A stretch of DNA of 64,000 nt from Hyphomonas pacifica (GCF_000682675.1 NZ_AWFA01000004.1:28914-92913), one strand, 5' to 3'. Positions 1 through 10,072 are shown, counted from the stretch's first letter. Translations and numbers: made by a program. Notes: generated from the sequence alone by a model not told the origin.

Positions 1-178
1 GCGGGCCAACGCCTAGCAAATACTGACCTTCGCAAACCCAAGGCCTGCGCCTGCCCCTACCGCGCAGGCAAGCGCGCTGCGCGACAATCACCGTTGATAA
101 ACCCCGGACTGGGGTCTATTTGCACCGCAAGGGCATTTGACCGATCAAATGCCGACACGTCGAGTAAAGAGGCACAAA
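1..178. other. Upstream region of ilvD
   Basis: No gene is supported here. The reading frame of ilvD stays open upstream as far as a TTG at 137 and an ATG at 149, but the best ribosome binding site lies at 165-170 in front of the GTG at 179. I do not recognise an attenuator or leader peptide. Confidence 0.4.
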
Positions 179-2023
179 GTGGCAGTTCTGTATCGTTCCC
201 GCACATCGACCCATGGACGCAACATGGCAGGCGCACGCGGCCTGTGGCGCGCCACTGGCATGAAGGATGGTGATTTCGGGAAGCCGATTATTGCGGTCGT
301 GAACTCTTTCACCCAGTTCGTGCCGGGCCATGTTCACCTGAAAGACCTTGGCCAGCTGGTCGCTCGTGAGATCGAGGCGGCAGGCGGTGTGGCCAAGGAA
401 TTCAACACGATTGCCGTCGATGACGGCATCGCGATGGGTCATGACGGCATGCTGTACTCGCTGCCGAGCCGCGAAGTGATCGCCGACAGCGTCGAGTATA
501 TGGTCAATGCCCACTGCGCCGATGCGATGGTGTGCATCTCCAATTGCGACAAGATCACGCCCGGCATGATGATGGCGGCGCTGCGCCTGGATATTCCGGT
601 CGTGTTCGTCTCCGGCGGGCCGATGGAGGCTGGCAAGGTCGATATTGATGGCGAGCTGCGCTCGGTCGACCTGATCGACGCGATGATCGAAGCGGCCAAT
701 CCGGACCGGACCGATGCCGAGGTTGAAGCCTTCGAGCAGGGTGCCTGCCCGACCTGCGGCTCCTGCTCCGGCATGTTCACGGCGAACTCCATGAACTGCC
801 TTGCTGAGGCGCTGGGCCTCGCCCTGCCCGGCAATGGCTCGACGCTTGCGACCCATGCTGACCGGGAAAAACTGTTCCGCCGCGCGGGCCGCCGCATCGT
901 GGAGCTGACCAAGGATTATTACGACAATGGGAACACGGCCGTGTCGTCCCGCGGCATTGCCACCAAGGCCGCATTCGAGAACGCCATGACGCTGGACATC
1001 GCCATGGGCGGCTCGACCAATACGATCCTGCACCTGCTGGCCATTGCCCGCGAAGGCGAGGTGGACTTCACGCTGGACGATATCGACCGCCTGAGCCGTC
1101 AGACGCCTTGCCTGTGCAAGGTCGCGCCCGCGGTTGCCAATGTGCACATGGAAGACGTGCACCGCGCTGGCGGCATCTTCGGCATTTTGGGAGAGCTGAA
1201 CCGCGCGGGCAAGCTGGACACGTCCGTTGCGACGATCCATTCCGCGACGCTGGAAGAAGCGATCCAGACCTGGGACATCACCACCTCCAATGATCCGGAC
1301 GTGCAGGAACTGTTCCTGGCCGCGCCGGGCGGCGTGCGCACGACGCAGGCCTTCAGCCAGTCGCGCCGCTACAAGGAACTGGACCAGGACCGCGCAGGCG
1401 GCGTCATCCGCTCCGCCGATCATGCCTTCTCTCAGGATGGCGGCCTGGCCGTTCTGTTCGGCAACATCGCCGAGCAAGGCTGTGTCGTGAAAACGGCGGG
1501 CGTCGATGATTCCATCCTGAAATTCTCCGGCCCGGCGATTGTCTGCGAAAGCCAGGAAGAGGCCTGCAAGCGCATCCTGAGCAAGGAAGTCAAAGCCGGC
1601 GATGTGGTCATCATCCGCTATGAAGGCCCGCGCGGCGGACCGGGCATGCAGGAAATGCTGTACCCGACTTCATACCTGAAATCGATGAAGCTGGGCAAAG
1701 CCTGCGCGCTGATCACCGATGGCCGCTTCTCCGGCGGCACGTCCGGTCTTTCGATTGGCCATGTCAGCCCGGAAGCGGCGGAAGGCGGCCTGATCGGCCT
1801 TGTCGAAGAAGGCGACATCATCGAGATCGACATCCCGAACCGCACCATCCATGCGAAGATCGACGATGCTGAAATCGCGCGCCGCCGTGCCGCGATGGAA
1901 GCCAAAGGCGACAAGGCTTGGAAACCGGTCGAAGAGCGCCCCCGCAAAGTGAGCCGTGCCCTGAAGGTCTACGCGGCTCATGTGGGCAATGCCTCGCAGG
2001 GCGCTGTGCGGCTGGATCCGTAA
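179..2023 (+). CDS. ilvD: Dihydroxy-acid dehydratase
   Basis: IlvD dehydrates 2,3-dihydroxy-isovalerate and -methylvalerate in the cytoplasmic branched-chain amino acid pathway. The 614-residue protein matches the E. coli-type enzyme nearly end to end. Visible landmarks are the N-terminal [18 protein letters not shown] block, [12 protein letters not shown] and [17 protein letters not shown] (iron-sulfur cysteines), and the C-terminal [19 protein letters not shown]. The GTG at 179 is chosen because AAAGAGG sits about 7 bases upstream and the protein then begins [16 protein letters not shown], where relatives begin. TTG 137 and ATG 149 are in-frame alternatives with weaker signals. It appears to be monocistronic. 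Confidence 0.97.
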   Translation: MAVLYRSRTSTHGRNMAGARGLWRATGMKDGDFGKPIIAVVNSFTQFVPGHVHLKDLGQLVAREIEAAGGVAKEFNTIAVDDGIAMGHDGMLYSLPSREVIADSVEYMVNAHCADAMVCISNCDKITPGMMMAALRLDIPVVFVSGGPMEAGKVDIDGELRSVDLIDAMIEAANPDRTDAEVEAFEQGACPTCGSCSGMFTANSMNCLAEALGLALPGNGSTLATHADREKLFRRAGRRIVELTKDYYDNGNTAVSSRGIATKAAFENAMTLDIAMGGSTNTILHLLAIAREGEVDFTLDDIDRLSRQTPCLCKVAPAVANVHMEDVHRAGGIFGILGELNRAGKLDTSVATIHSATLEEAIQTWDITTSNDPDVQELFLAAPGGVRTTQAFSQSRRYKELDQDRAGGVIRSADHAFSQDGGLAVLFGNIAEQGCVVKTAGVDDSILKFSGPAIVCESQEEACKRILSKEVKAGDVVIIRYEGPRGGPGMQEMLYPTSYLKSMKLGKACALITDGRFSGGTSGLSIGHVSPEAAEGGLIGLVEEGDIIEIDIPNRTIHAKIDDAEIARRRAAMEAKGDKAWKPVEERPRKVSRALKVYAAHVGNASQGAVRLDP

Positions 2024-2126
2024 GCAGCCTGAACAGCACTGCGCAAAGCCAAAAAGTCGCACAATCGAAAGTTGACAAACATGCCCCTGGCCAGCTGGAG
2101 TGGTTGGCTATTTGGAGGGGTATTTC

Positions 2127-3038
2127 TTGCTCAAGAAAACGATGATTTTCGCCTTGCTGGCGAATGTGACCGCCTGCGCCACAACCTACACAGTACCCAG
2201 TGAAGAGGCGCCACCAGAATGGCGCGAGGATGGAAAGCCGATGGGCTTTGGACCTGTCGAAGGATCGGCCAAATCCTTTCCGGGAACCCTGAAAGAAAAT
2301 GACGCCATGATGGAGTTCCTAGTCGAGAACGAACGGACCGCCATCATCACCGATGCATTGGAATGGACTGACCCGTATGGCGGAACGAACATCATTCCGG
2401 CAGGGTCCCCCGCTTACGCCCGCCAGTTCAGCTTGCAGATATCATCGACATACAGCTTCAGAAAAAACTTGAACGAACACAACAATCCGATTGAGTGGTG
2501 TGTGCCAAGGTTCGACAAAAAGGATGCTGTATGCATCTTCTGGGAAGGTTCCGAACAGGCTCGTTACATCGAGACATCCGGAGGTACGCCACAAAACGCA
2601 AAACCTCTGTCACCATCGGGTATGGTTGGCCCGATGCCACATATCGAGGAACAGGCCGTCGATTTCGAGCATCCGATGAAAATCCAGGTTGTTGTCGACA
2701 TGTTCCGGTCTGACTGGATAACCGTCGCTACCCGAGTCTCTGAAGGTGATGACTGGTCTTCTCTTGGAAGAAGCAAAGTGAAGTTTGATGAGGACGGCAC
2801 CGCCACAATCTCGCGCTTTCAGGGCGAATTCAAACTGACCGCTGATCGCCGCAAAAATGGAAAAATTACAGGTGTAAAGGTCGAGGTCTTCAAGGAGCCC
2901 AAGGCGGTTCGGATGGCCACATTCGAAGATGTCGTAAAAATGCTTATGCTTCTAAAAGCCGCTGAAGCGGAGACCAACAAGGCCCCAGAAGAAGGCAGCG
3001 CCAACGTTGATTCCGAGACTACCCCGGTCGAAGAATGA
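2127..3038 (+). CDS. Hypothetical lipoprotein
   Basis: I do not recognise this 303-residue protein. It starts at a TTG preceded by a strong GGAGGGG ribosome binding site. Its N-terminus (two lysines, a hydrophobic stretch, then NVTAC at about residue 17) is a lipoprotein signal with a lipobox cysteine, so it is probably anchored in the envelope. The mature part is soluble-looking, rich in charged residues, with no membrane helix and a C-terminal Glu/Thr-rich tail. Upstream in-frame starts (from 2100) lack a signal-peptide logic. It lies alone between ilvD and a repeat-containing gap. Base composition is less GC-rich than neighbouring genes, hinting at a more recently acquired or fast-evolving gene. 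Confidence 0.7.
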   Translation: MLKKTMIFALLANVTACATTYTVPSEEAPPEWREDGKPMGFGPVEGSAKSFPGTLKENDAMMEFLVENERTAIITDALEWTDPYGGTNIIPAGSPAYARQFSLQISSTYSFRKNLNEHNNPIEWCVPRFDKKDAVCIFWEGSEQARYIETSGGTPQNAKPLSPSGMVGPMPHIEEQAVDFEHPMKIQVVVDMFRSDWITVATRVSEGDDWSSLGRSKVKFDEDGTATISRFQGEFKLTADRRKNGKITGVKVEVFKEPKAVRMATFEDVVKMLMLLKAAEAETNKAPEEGSANVDSETTPVEE

Positions 3039-3110
3039 TGCAAGCGAAGCACCTGCGACGCCTGTGAGGGCGCTTGGGGGGTGGTTTGTTTTCCGGGCTG
3101 AGGTTCGCGG

Positions 3111-3575
3111 TCAGGTTTCCGGCAGGGGCAAGTCCCTTCTTCCAAGGGAGAAGGGGTTGGGGATGAGGGGGCGTAGAGCCGCCGAAAGTGCACCAAGTAT
3201 GGCACATGCGTTGCCCCTCACCCCTGCCCTTGCTCGGGCGGACGCAGTGCGTCCGCCTTTCCTCACAAGCCCGAGGGAGAGGGAGTTCAGGTCCGTATAC
3301 GCCGGGATAAAGGCGCGGCCGTCGCAGGCGGCGGCGAGGCGGTCACTGGCCGGGCGCGCGTGTGGCAGATCGTGCTGCGCTGTCTTCTGCCCCGGAATAT
3401 AGTCAATTGATGACAGGTAGACGCGGCCGTTCGGCGTGACGCTCCAGTGATACTGAACACCCCTCCCATAGGTCATGCGGATCGCTGCGCGCAGCAGAAC
3501 AAGCTGCGCCCAGATCAGCGGCCACATGATCTCCAGATGTGGCGGAAAGCCCTTGGGAGGATGAAAGAACGACAT
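3111..3575 (-). CDS. Possible small hypothetical protein running into a repeat
   Basis: The first 90 or so residues look protein-like (MWPLIWAQLVLLRAAIRM, then YGRGVQYHWSVTPNGRVYL), with one amphipathic or membrane-associated helix. The last 55-60 residues are translated from the intergenic repeat at 3128-3296, so the original C-terminus may have been replaced or extended by the repeat. No clear ribosome binding site precedes either the ATG at 3590 or the one at 3575. Function is unknown and the gene call is uncertain. The rest of the gap between 3038 and 4004 holds only repeats. Confidence 0.4.
   Translation of the reverse strand: MSFFHPPKGFPPHLEIMWPLIWAQLVLLRAAIRMTYGRGVQYHWSVTPNGRVYLSSIDYIPGQKTAQHDLPHARPASDRLAAACDGRAFIPAYTDLNSLSLGLVRKGGRTASARARAGVRGNACAILGALSAALRPLIPNPFSLGRRDLPLPET
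3128..3296. repeat. Intergenic repeat with hairpins (family 2)
   Basis: A C/G-strand-biased block (CCCTTC...GAAGGG, then ATGAGGGGGCG, then CCCCTCACCCCT and GAGGGAGAGGGAG). It contains a perfect 9-bp hairpin, GGCGGACGC/GCGTCCGCC with a 3-base loop at 3237-3257, followed by TTT. The style is the same as the element at 57220-57343: pyrimidine-rich CCCTC/CTCCC arms facing their complements. It could also act as a transcription terminator for the lipoprotein gene. Confidence 0.5.
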
Positions 3576-3702
3576 GGGCCCAGTATACATCCGGATACGG
3601 AGGTGTCGGAAAACTATATTTTCGCGCCAATGTTTGCAGCAGGATGGGGCAGCTCAGGGGGTGGATAAGGGGATGATCCGGGGGCTTGTCCCTCTGTGGC
3701 TT

Positions 3703-3790
3703 CATCCTTCGACTTCGCTCAGGATGAGTCCGGAAGGGGGGCAGGATGACTCTGTACTAGAGAAGCGCTCATGCTGAGCGAAGTCAAAGC
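3703..3790. repeat. Intergenic palindromic repeat (family 1), imperfect copy
   Basis: Left arm at 3703-3728 contains CTTCGACTTCGCTCAGGAT; right arm at 3768-3790 is its inverted copy with several mismatches (CTGAGCGAAGTC core). The same sequence occurs as a cleaner inverted pair at 7948-8019. The motif is a familiar intergenic repeat in many alphaproteobacteria. Nothing else is seen between this element and chvI. Confidence 0.7.
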
Positions 3791-4003
3791 GCGAGTGCGG
3801 GCAACCGCAGCAGAACAAGGCAAATGCGCCCCATTCTTCCTTAAATTGCCGTAATGTGAGCAAGCGCTCGCCCTAGTCGGCTGTTTTCATTGGAAATGCA
3901 GTTAAGGAGGGCTTTTGCCGTGGCGCGAACCGTGTTTGAACACCATATGGCCAAACGGCCCCACCCTGCCTATGGGTATAGTCTGGCTGAGAGGGATCGA
4001 GCG

Positions 4004-4696
4004 ATGACAACTTTGGCACTCGTGGATGATGACGAAAACATCGTTGCGTCCTTGAAGATGTTCTTTGAAGCGGAAGGCTATAATGTCCGCACCTATCATG
4101 ATGGTGAGGCTGCCCTGCCTGCGCTGACAGAGACGCCACCGGACATTGCGATCCTGGACGTGAAGATGCCCAAGATGGACGGCATGGAATTGCTGCGCCG
4201 TCTGCGCCAGACTTCTGAACTGCCGGTCATCTTCCTGACCTCCAAGGATGAGGAAATCGACGAAGTGATCGGCTTCAATATCGGCGCCGATGATTTTGTT
4301 CGCAAACCCTGCTCCAACCGTCTGCTGGCCGAACGCGTCAAAGCCGTTCTGCGCCGGGCGCGTGGTGCGGGCGCTGCGCCGGAAGAAGGCGACCAGAAGC
4401 CGATCGTTCGCGGCAAGCTGACGCTGGACCCGAACCGCCATGCCTGCACCTGGGACGGCCACCCGGTACGTCTGACGGTGACGGAATTCCTGATCCTTCA
4501 AGCGCTGGCCCAGCGCCCTGGCTATGTCAAAAGCCGCGACCAGCTGATGGACGCCGCCTATGACGACCAGATTTATGTCGACGACCGCACCATCGACAGC
4601 CATATCAAGCGCCTTCGCAAGAAGTTCCGCGAAGTGACCGACGAGTTCGACGCGATCGAGACGCTCTATGGCGTGGGCTACCGCTATACAGAATAG
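4004..4696 (+). CDS. chvI: ChvI-like response regulator (OmpR/PhoB family)
   Basis: Cytoplasmic DNA-binding response regulator of the ChvG/ChvI envelope and acid stress system of alphaproteobacteria. The 230-residue protein has a receiver domain (acidic pocket DDD at 8-10, phospho-acceptor D52 in [12 protein letters not shown], Thr79, Lys near 101) and a C-terminal winged helix ([18 protein letters not shown], then [17 protein letters not shown] and the terminal YGVGYRY). The ATG at 4004 has GAGAGGGA 7 bases upstream and begins directly with the receiver fold; ATGs at 3890 and 3947 would add a non-homologous tail. The partner kinase chvG is at 6324, separated by three genes, whereas in rhizobia the two are adjacent. 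Confidence 0.93.
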   Translation: MTTLALVDDDENIVASLKMFFEAEGYNVRTYHDGEAALPALTETPPDIAILDVKMPKMDGMELLRRLRQTSELPVIFLTSKDEEIDEVIGFNIGADDFVRKPCSNRLLAERVKAVLRRARGAGAAPEEGDQKPIVRGKLTLDPNRHACTWDGHPVRLTVTEFLILQALAQRPGYVKSRDQLMDAAYDDQIYVDDRTIDSHIKRLRKKFREVTDEFDAIETLYGVGYRYTE

Positions 4697-5300
4697 CGCC
4701 GTCACGGAAATCTATATTGGCGGGGCGGCCGACACACGGACACGCCTCGTCGCTGCCTTTGCCGAGGCACGAGCCGCAAAGCTGGCGCACTCTCACCGCG
4801 AGGCGCATTATTTCCCGCATTATGCTCCGCGCCGGGCGCGTCATCTGGCGCAGCGGCATATTGAGTCTGGACGTGAAATTGTGCTGATCGGGCATAGCTG
4901 GGGCGGAGATACGGCGCTGCGCGTGCTGAAAGGCCTGTCTCCCGAGACGATCCCGCTGCTGGTCTGTGTTGATCCTGTGCCAAAGTCCCGCCTGAACCCG
5001 CCGCCCCGGCCGCTGAATGCGGAGCACATCCTGTTCATTGATGCGCGACCTACACGCCCCAACCAGTCAGACAAGGTGAAGGATTTCGGCCAGCTGTTCT
5101 GCGGCACGCTGCACCGGCGGCTGGAGTGCGCGCACACCGCCATCACGGCTGACCTGAACCATTTCGCGTTTTCGCAGATGATGCTGACGCGTGCCGAAGA
5201 CGGGCTGTCAGCATTGGACCGCATCAATCAGGTCGGCCAGATCAGCCAGCGAAGCCCAACCGCCAGCCCCAGTTCGGCAGCACAAGGACCAAGAGGATGA
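4668..5300 (+). CDS. Alpha/beta-hydrolase-like protein
   Basis: A 210-residue protein with a GHSWGGD nucleophile elbow (Ser within G-x-S-x-G) following IVLIGHSWG, and downstream VDPVP and a C-terminal HFAFSQ stretch, consistent with a small serine hydrolase or thioesterase-type fold. Its start ATG lies inside chvI, giving a 29-bp overlap and suggesting translational coupling; no later start precedes the conserved part. The 3' end overlaps the convergent DUF3995 gene by about 59 bp. The substrate cannot be deduced. Confidence 0.6.
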   Translation: MAWATAIQNSAVTEIYIGGAADTRTRLVAAFAEARAAKLAHSHREAHYFPHYAPRRARHLAQRHIESGREIVLIGHSWGGDTALRVLKGLSPETIPLLVCVDPVPKSRLNPPPRPLNAEHILFIDARPTRPNQSDKVKDFGQLFCGTLHRRLECAHTAITADLNHFAFSQMMLTRAEDGLSALDRINQVGQISQRSPTASPSSAAQGPRG

Positions 5301-5724
5301 AGCCGACACCGACCAGAAAGCTGAGCGGGGAATATATCCGCCGATTGAGCTTCAGGAAGGGCAATTCCGGCAGGGCCCGCTCAAAGGCTGGCAAAATACC
5401 GATAATGCCGCGCCCCATGAACACCATACCGGCTGCGAACCCACCCAAGGCGAGCAGCCACTTTGCCAGTCGCTCATGCACAGGCAGGCTCACATACCCG
5501 CCCAGTGCCGCTGCCCAGAAGGCCGCAGCAAACAGCCACAAGGCCACGAACACGCATGAGGCCGCAGACGGCATGCGCGTAATGCCCCGCCGCCCGACGA
5601 CAGCGCGCGCCAGCGCCTGCTCATTCGCGCAAGGAAAATGGCTGCCCATGGCCCACAACAGGTGCAGCAGGGCAAGACCGGTCAAAACCAGGACCAATAC
5701 AGGTGATACGATCTGTGGCACCAT
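5242..5724 (-). CDS. DUF3995 family membrane protein
   Basis: A 160-residue integral membrane protein with four hydrophobic segments (about residues 5-25, 55-75, 85-105 and 135-155). It begins with the VLVLTGLALLHLLWAMGS pattern typical of DUF3995 proteins. Function is unknown. It is transcribed against chvI and the hydrolase-like gene, and their 3' ends overlap. Confidence 0.75.
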   Translation of the reverse strand: MVPQIVSPVLVLVLTGLALLHLLWAMGSHFPCANEQALARAVVGRRGITRMPSAASCVFVALWLFAAAFWAAALGGYVSLPVHERLAKWLLALGGFAAGMVFMGRGIIGILPAFERALPELPFLKLNRRIYSPLSFLVGVGFILLVLVLPNWGWRLGFAG

Positions 5725-5834
5725 TCGCTATTCCTCACAGGCCCGGCAGATTGCACAAAATGCGCAGCACACTTGCCGTGCGCACAATCATTCAATAGCC
5801 AGACACAAGATTAACACAAGCAACAGGATTTCTC

Positions 5835-6299
5835 ATGGCCGACCCTGAAAACACACTTCTCCTCGAAACCTCCAAGGGTTCCGTCACCATCGAGCTCCGC
5901 CCGGACCTTGCCCCCGGCCATGTCGAGCGCATCAAGGAACTGGCCCGCGAAGGCTTTTATGACGGCATCATCTTCCACCGCGTTATTGACGGATTCATGG
6001 CGCAAGTCGGTTGCCCGAAAGGCACTGGCACGGGCGGCTCAGACAAGCCGGACCTGAAAGCCGAGTTCAATAATGAGCCACATGTGCGCGGCACCTGCTC
6101 CATGGCGCGCACCTCTGCGCCGCATTCTGCCAACAGCCAGTTCTTCATCTGCTTTGATGATGCCCGCTTCCTGGACAAGCAATACACAGTCTGGGGCCAG
6201 GTAACGGACGGCATGGACGTGATCGACCAGTTGGCCAAGGGCGAGCCGCCACGCAACCCTGACCGCATTGTCAGCATGAAAGTGGCTGCGGACGCCTGA
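5835..6299 (+). CDS. Cyclophilin-type peptidyl-prolyl cis-trans isomerase
   Basis: A compact 154-residue PPIase that isomerises Xaa-Pro bonds. The cyclophilin core is complete: FYDGIIFHRVIDGFMAQ with the catalytic Arg, GTGTGGSD, CSMARTSAPHSANSQFFICF and FLDKQYTVWGQV. There is no signal peptide, so it should be cytoplasmic (PpiB type). ACAGGA precedes the ATG. It lies 24 bp upstream of chvG, so the two may share a transcript. Confidence 0.93.
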   Translation: MADPENTLLLETSKGSVTIELRPDLAPGHVERIKELAREGFYDGIIFHRVIDGFMAQVGCPKGTGTGGSDKPDLKAEFNNEPHVRGTCSMARTSAPHSANSQFFICFDDARFLDKQYTVWGQVTDGMDVIDQLAKGEPPRNPDRIVSMKVAADA

Positions 6300-6323
6300 T
6301 CCCAGCCCCACGGACACGAAGAG

Positions 6324-7928
6324 ATGGCGCGCGGCAAAATCAAACGCAGGGCATTGGCCCGGCACGGGTCCAAATATTTTGGATCACGTATCGCTCGTCT
6401 GATCTTCGCGTCCAATCTGGCGGGGCTGGCCATCCTCATCATCGGCGCCATGGTGCTGAACGAGATGCGGGCCGGCTTCGTCGTCTCCAAGAAACAGGAT
6501 CTGGTCGCCCAAGCGCAGATCTTTACCAGCCTGCTGGGCGATGATGCCACGACGCCTGCCCCGTCTCTGGACGTTGAGGCCGCGCGGCAGACCATCGTCC
6601 GTCTGAACCTGCCGGAGCGTGTCCGCGCGCGGATCTATACGCCGGATGGCGAACTGATCGGTGACAGTTTCTATCTGTCCGAACGCGTGGATGTCGACGC
6701 GCTTCGCCCGCTGCAGGAGCCGAGCAGCTTCGCCAAGATGGGCGCGGAACTGTCTGAATGGGCGGGCAAGACCTTTGGCCCGATCATGCCGCGCCGCAGC
6801 TCCGAAGCGCTGCGCGCACAGAGCTTCGAGCAGGAATTCGAAATAGCGGTCAAGGGCAAGGAGGCCGCCAGCCAGCGCTTCTCTGACCGGGGCCAGCGGG
6901 TGATTTCCGTCTCCATGCCCATTCAGCGCGTGTCAGCCGTTGTTGGCGTGCTGACCCTTGAATCAAATGACATTGACGAGATCATCCGCGCCGAGCGCGC
7001 CGCGCTGGTCCCATTCATCGGTGTCGCGGTGCTGGTGGCGTTTATTACGTCCTTCCTCCTGACACTGGGCATTGCGCGGCCTTTGCGGCGGCTGTCGCTG
7101 GCGGCAGACCGCATCCGCGCAGGCTCATCTGATGGGATCGATATCCCCTCTCTCACTACGCGCAAGGACGAGATCGGCAACCTCGCTGCTTCCATGCAGA
7201 GCATGACCGAGGCGCTGCTTGAGCGTATCGAGGCCAATGAGCAATTTGCCGCCGATGTGGCGCATGAGTTGAAAAACCCGCTGACCTCCATCCGCTCCGC
7301 TATCGAGACGCTGGAAAGCGTGAAAGAGAACCCAGAGCTGACCGAGAAGCTGCGCGGCGTGATTGCGCTGGACGTCAAACGCCTCGACCGCCTGATCACG
7401 GATATTTCCAACGCTTCACGACTGGAAGCGGAAATGACCCGCGTGCCGAATGAGCAGATGGACATTGCTGGTTTCGTGCAGGATGTCGTGCGCACCTATG
7501 ACGCCTTTGCGGATGAGGAAGACGCAGTCACCGTGCAATTCCGCGATGACACGATGGGCGCGCGCCTACTGGTGCGCGGACGCGAAGGCCCGCTGGGACA
7601 GGTCGTCCGCAATCTGATAGATAATGCGCGGTCCTTCTCCCCCGATGGCGGTGTGGTAATGGTGCGCTTGGACCAGTCCAATGACGGGCCGCAGACCATT
7701 GCCCGCATTTGCGTGGAAGACAATGGCCCCGGCATTCCGGAAGACAAGCTGGAAACCATTTTCAGCCGTTTCTATACGGATCGCCCAAAGGGTACGGCGT
7801 TCGGCAACAATTCGGGCCTTGGCCTGTCCATTGTGAAGCAGATCATCGCCACGCACCGCGGCAAAGTATGGGCCGAAAACCGCGCCGAAGGCGGTGCCCG
7901 ATTTATCGTGGATTTGCCTGCGATCTGA
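6324..7928 (+). CDS. chvG: ChvG-like sensor histidine kinase
   Basis: Membrane sensor kinase expected to phosphorylate ChvI. The 534-residue protein has a first membrane helix at about 25-45 and a periplasmic sensor region of roughly 180 residues, followed by a second helix at about 228-252 and a HAMP linker. The kinase core has the H box FAADVAHELKNPLTS with phospho-acceptor H314, the N box (NLIDNARSFSPDGG), G1 (VEDNGPGIPEDKLETIFSRFY) and G2 (GLGLSIVKQII). It starts at an ATG behind ACGAAGAG. It is separated from chvI by about 1.6 kb. The genes that often follow chvG in rhizobia (hprK and PTS) are absent; a repeat and convergent acs follow instead. Confidence 0.93.
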   Translation: MARGKIKRRALARHGSKYFGSRIARLIFASNLAGLAILIIGAMVLNEMRAGFVVSKKQDLVAQAQIFTSLLGDDATTPAPSLDVEAARQTIVRLNLPERVRARIYTPDGELIGDSFYLSERVDVDALRPLQEPSSFAKMGAELSEWAGKTFGPIMPRRSSEALRAQSFEQEFEIAVKGKEAASQRFSDRGQRVISVSMPIQRVSAVVGVLTLESNDIDEIIRAERAALVPFIGVAVLVAFITSFLLTLGIARPLRRLSLAADRIRAGSSDGIDIPSLTTRKDEIGNLAASMQSMTEALLERIEANEQFAADVAHELKNPLTSIRSAIETLESVKENPELTEKLRGVIALDVKRLDRLITDISNASRLEAEMTRVPNEQMDIAGFVQDVVRTYDAFADEEDAVTVQFRDDTMGARLLVRGREGPLGQVVRNLIDNARSFSPDGGVVMVRLDQSNDGPQTIARICVEDNGPGIPEDKLETIFSRFYTDRPKGTAFGNNSGLGLSIVKQIIATHRGKVWAENRAEGGARFIVDLPAI

Positions 7929-7947
7929 TATTTACACCCCGCGCTTC

Positions 7948-8019
7948 ATCCTTCGACTTCGCTCAGGATGAGCGCTCCACAACGGCCCCTGGAGCCCACT
8001 CATCCTGAGCGAAGTCGAG
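7948..8019. repeat. Intergenic palindromic repeat (family 1), long hairpin
   Basis: The sequence CTTCGACTTCGCTCAGGAT and its flanks at 7948-7972 reappear inverted at 7999-8019, giving arms of about 21 bp around a 26-bp loop. The element lies between convergent chvG and acs and could terminate or stabilise either transcript. A second imperfect copy is at 3703-3790. Confidence 0.8.
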
Positions 8020-8101
8020 ACTGGCTTGGCCCCAGATGCGTAACTTCAGGCCCGTACTGGGCCCCGGATATCTGCGATACAAATTCCGGAGTGACACCAA
8101 G

Positions 8102-8118
8102 AGGGGGAAATTCCCCCT
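8102..8118. terminator. Small palindrome at the 3' end of acs
   Basis: AGGGGGAAATTCCCCCT is a perfect palindrome immediately beyond the acs stop codon. It may form a short hairpin or extend the repeat hairpin at 7948-8019. A T-run is lacking, so a terminator role is tentative. Confidence 0.35.
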
Positions 8119-8119
8119 G

Positions 8120-10072
8120 CTAGCTTTTCTTGTTTTGGCGGTTGTTGATCAGATCGTTGACGACTTCCGGCTCAGCCAGGGTGGAGGTGTCGCCGAGGTT
8201 GGAATATTCGTCCTCGGCGATCTTGCGCAGGATGCGGCGCATGATCTTGCCCGAGCGGGTCTTGGGCAAGCCCGGCGCGATCTGGATCAGGTCGGGTGAT
8301 GCAATCGGGCCAATCTCTGCCCTCACATGCTGGACGAGGTTTTTCAGGAGCGCATCATCCGGCTCAACGCCTGCGACGAGCGTGACATAGGCATAGATGC
8401 CCTGCCCCTTCACATCGTGCGGATAGCCGACCACGGCGGCCTCAGCGACAGCGTCATGGCTGACCAGTGCGCTTTCGACTTCTGCCGTGCCCATTCGGTG
8501 GCCGGAGACGTTGATCACGTCATCCACGCGGCCTGTAATCCAATAGAAGCCATCCTCATCGCGGCGGCAGCCGTCACCAGTGAAATAATTGCCCGGATAG
8601 GCCATGAAATAAGTATCGACGAAGCGCTGATGGTCGCCATAGACCGTGCGCATCTGGCCCGGCCAGCTATCAGTGATCAGCAAATTTCCTTCCGTCGCGC
8701 CTTCCAGCGTGTTGCCCTCGGCATCCACCAGCGCCGGCTGAACGCCAAAGAAGGGATGACTGCCCGCGCCGGGCTTCATGTCTGTCGCGCCCGGCAACGG
8801 CACAATCATCGCACCGCCTGTTTCGGTCTGCCACCAAGTGTCAACGATGGGGCAGCGCTCCTCGCCCACGACATGGAAATACCATTCCCAGGCTTCGGGG
8901 TTGATCGGCTCGCCCACCGTGCCCAGCAAGCGCAGCGAGCTGCGGGAGGTTGAGCGCACAGGCTCCTCGCCTTCGCGCATCAGGGCTCGGATCGCGGTCG
9001 GCGCCGTATAGAACAGGCTGACCTTATGATCGTCGCAGACTTTCCAAAACCGGCTGGCATCCGGATAGGTCGGCACGCCTTCAAACATCAGGCTGGTCGC
9101 GCCATTCGCGAGCGGGCCGTAAACAATATAGGTATGCCCGGTGACCCAGCCCACATCGGCCGTGCACCAGTACACATCGTCTTCCTTAAGGTCGAAGACA
9201 TAATCATGCGTCATCGACGCCCAGACCAGATAACCGCCAGTTGTGTGCAGCACGCCTTTCGGTTTGCCGGTGGAGCCGGATGTGTAGAGTATGAAAAGCG
9301 GGTCTTCGGCGTTCATCGGCTCTGGCGGGCAATCGGCTGAAATGCCTTCGGCGGCCTCGTGGAGCCAATGGTCCCGGCCCTCCTGCATGGCCACATCACC
9401 GCCCGTGCGCTTCACGACCAGGATGTTCTTGACCATGCCACCCGCAATGTCAGCGGCCTTGTCGGCATTCACCTTGAGCGGCACCTTGCGGCCGCCGCGC
9501 ACGCCTTCATCGGCGGTAATCAGAAAGCTGGATTCACAATCGGTGATACGGCCGGCCAGCGCTTCCGGGCTGAAGCCGCCGAACACGACCGAGTGCACCG
9601 CGCCTATGCGGGCACAAGCCAGCATCGCATAGGCCGCTTCCAGGATCATCGGCATGTAGATGGTGACGCGGTCGCCCTTCTTGACGCCCAGCTTCTTCAG
9701 AACATTGGCAAACTTGCAGACGGCCGCGTGCACCTGTCGATAAGTCAGCGTGTGGGTTTCGCCAGGCTCATCGCCTTCCCAGATCAGGGCGGGCTTGTCT
9801 CCACGGGTTTCCAAATGGCGGTCCAGACAATTGGCAGACACGTTGAGCACACCGTCGGAATACCATTTCACGTGAAGGTCTCCGGTCTCCCAGGAAACAT
9901 CCTTCACAGTGGTATAGGGTTTGATCCAGTCAATGCGCTTGCCATGCTCGCCCCAAAACGCTTCCGGGTTCTCAATGGATGCAGCATACATCTCGCGATA
10001 CTTTTCCGGGGTCAGGTTCGCCTGCGCGGCGAATGCTTCCGGTACCGGGTAGATTTTCGCTGTCTCGGTCAT
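8120..10072 (-). CDS. acs: Acetyl-CoA synthetase
   Basis: Acs activates acetate to acetyl-CoA through acetyl-AMP in the cytoplasm. The protein (about 650 residues) shows the family motifs: WEGDEPGE near the N-terminus, the P-loop-like [46 protein letters not shown] and the C-terminal [16 protein letters not shown], whose lysine is the site of regulatory acetylation in the family. ATG 10072 ([12 protein letters not shown]) has GGAGAGG 5 bases upstream and fits relatives; ATG 10093 is an alternative with AGAGGA. It lies 36 bp behind the porin gene and is probably co-transcribed with it under the CrbR-like regulator. Confidence 0.96.
   Translation of the reverse strand: MTETAKIYPVPEAFAAQANLTPEKYREMYAASIENPEAFWGEHGKRIDWIKPYTTVKDVSWETGDLHVKWYSDGVLNVSANCLDRHLETRGDKPALIWEGDEPGETHTLTYRQVHAAVCKFANVLKKLGVKKGDRVTIYMPMILEAAYAMLACARIGAVHSVVFGGFSPEALAGRITDCESSFLITADEGVRGGRKVPLKVNADKAADIAGGMVKNILVVKRTGGDVAMQEGRDHWLHEAAEGISADCPPEPMNAEDPLFILYTSGSTGKPKGVLHTTGGYLVWASMTHDYVFDLKEDDVYWCTADVGWVTGHTYIVYGPLANGATSLMFEGVPTYPDASRFWKVCDDHKVSLFYTAPTAIRALMREGEEPVRSTSRSSLRLLGTVGEPINPEAWEWYFHVVGEERCPIVDTWWQTETGGAMIVPLPGATDMKPGAGSHPFFGVQPALVDAEGNTLEGATEGNLLITDSWPGQMRTVYGDHQRFVDTYFMAYPGNYFTGDGCRRDEDGFYWITGRVDDVINVSGHRMGTAEVESALVSHDAVAEAAVVGYPHDVKGQGIYAYVTLVAGVEPDDALLKNLVQHVRAEIGPIASPDLIQIAPGLPKTRSGKIMRRILRKIAEDEYSNLGDTSTLAEPEVVNDLINNRQNKKS

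Noticed and set aside
116..1477. 453-codon open frame antisense to ilvD
   Set aside because: Shadow of a strongly coding, GC-rich gene; its translation is His/Arg/Ala-rich with no recognisable domain or ribosome binding site.
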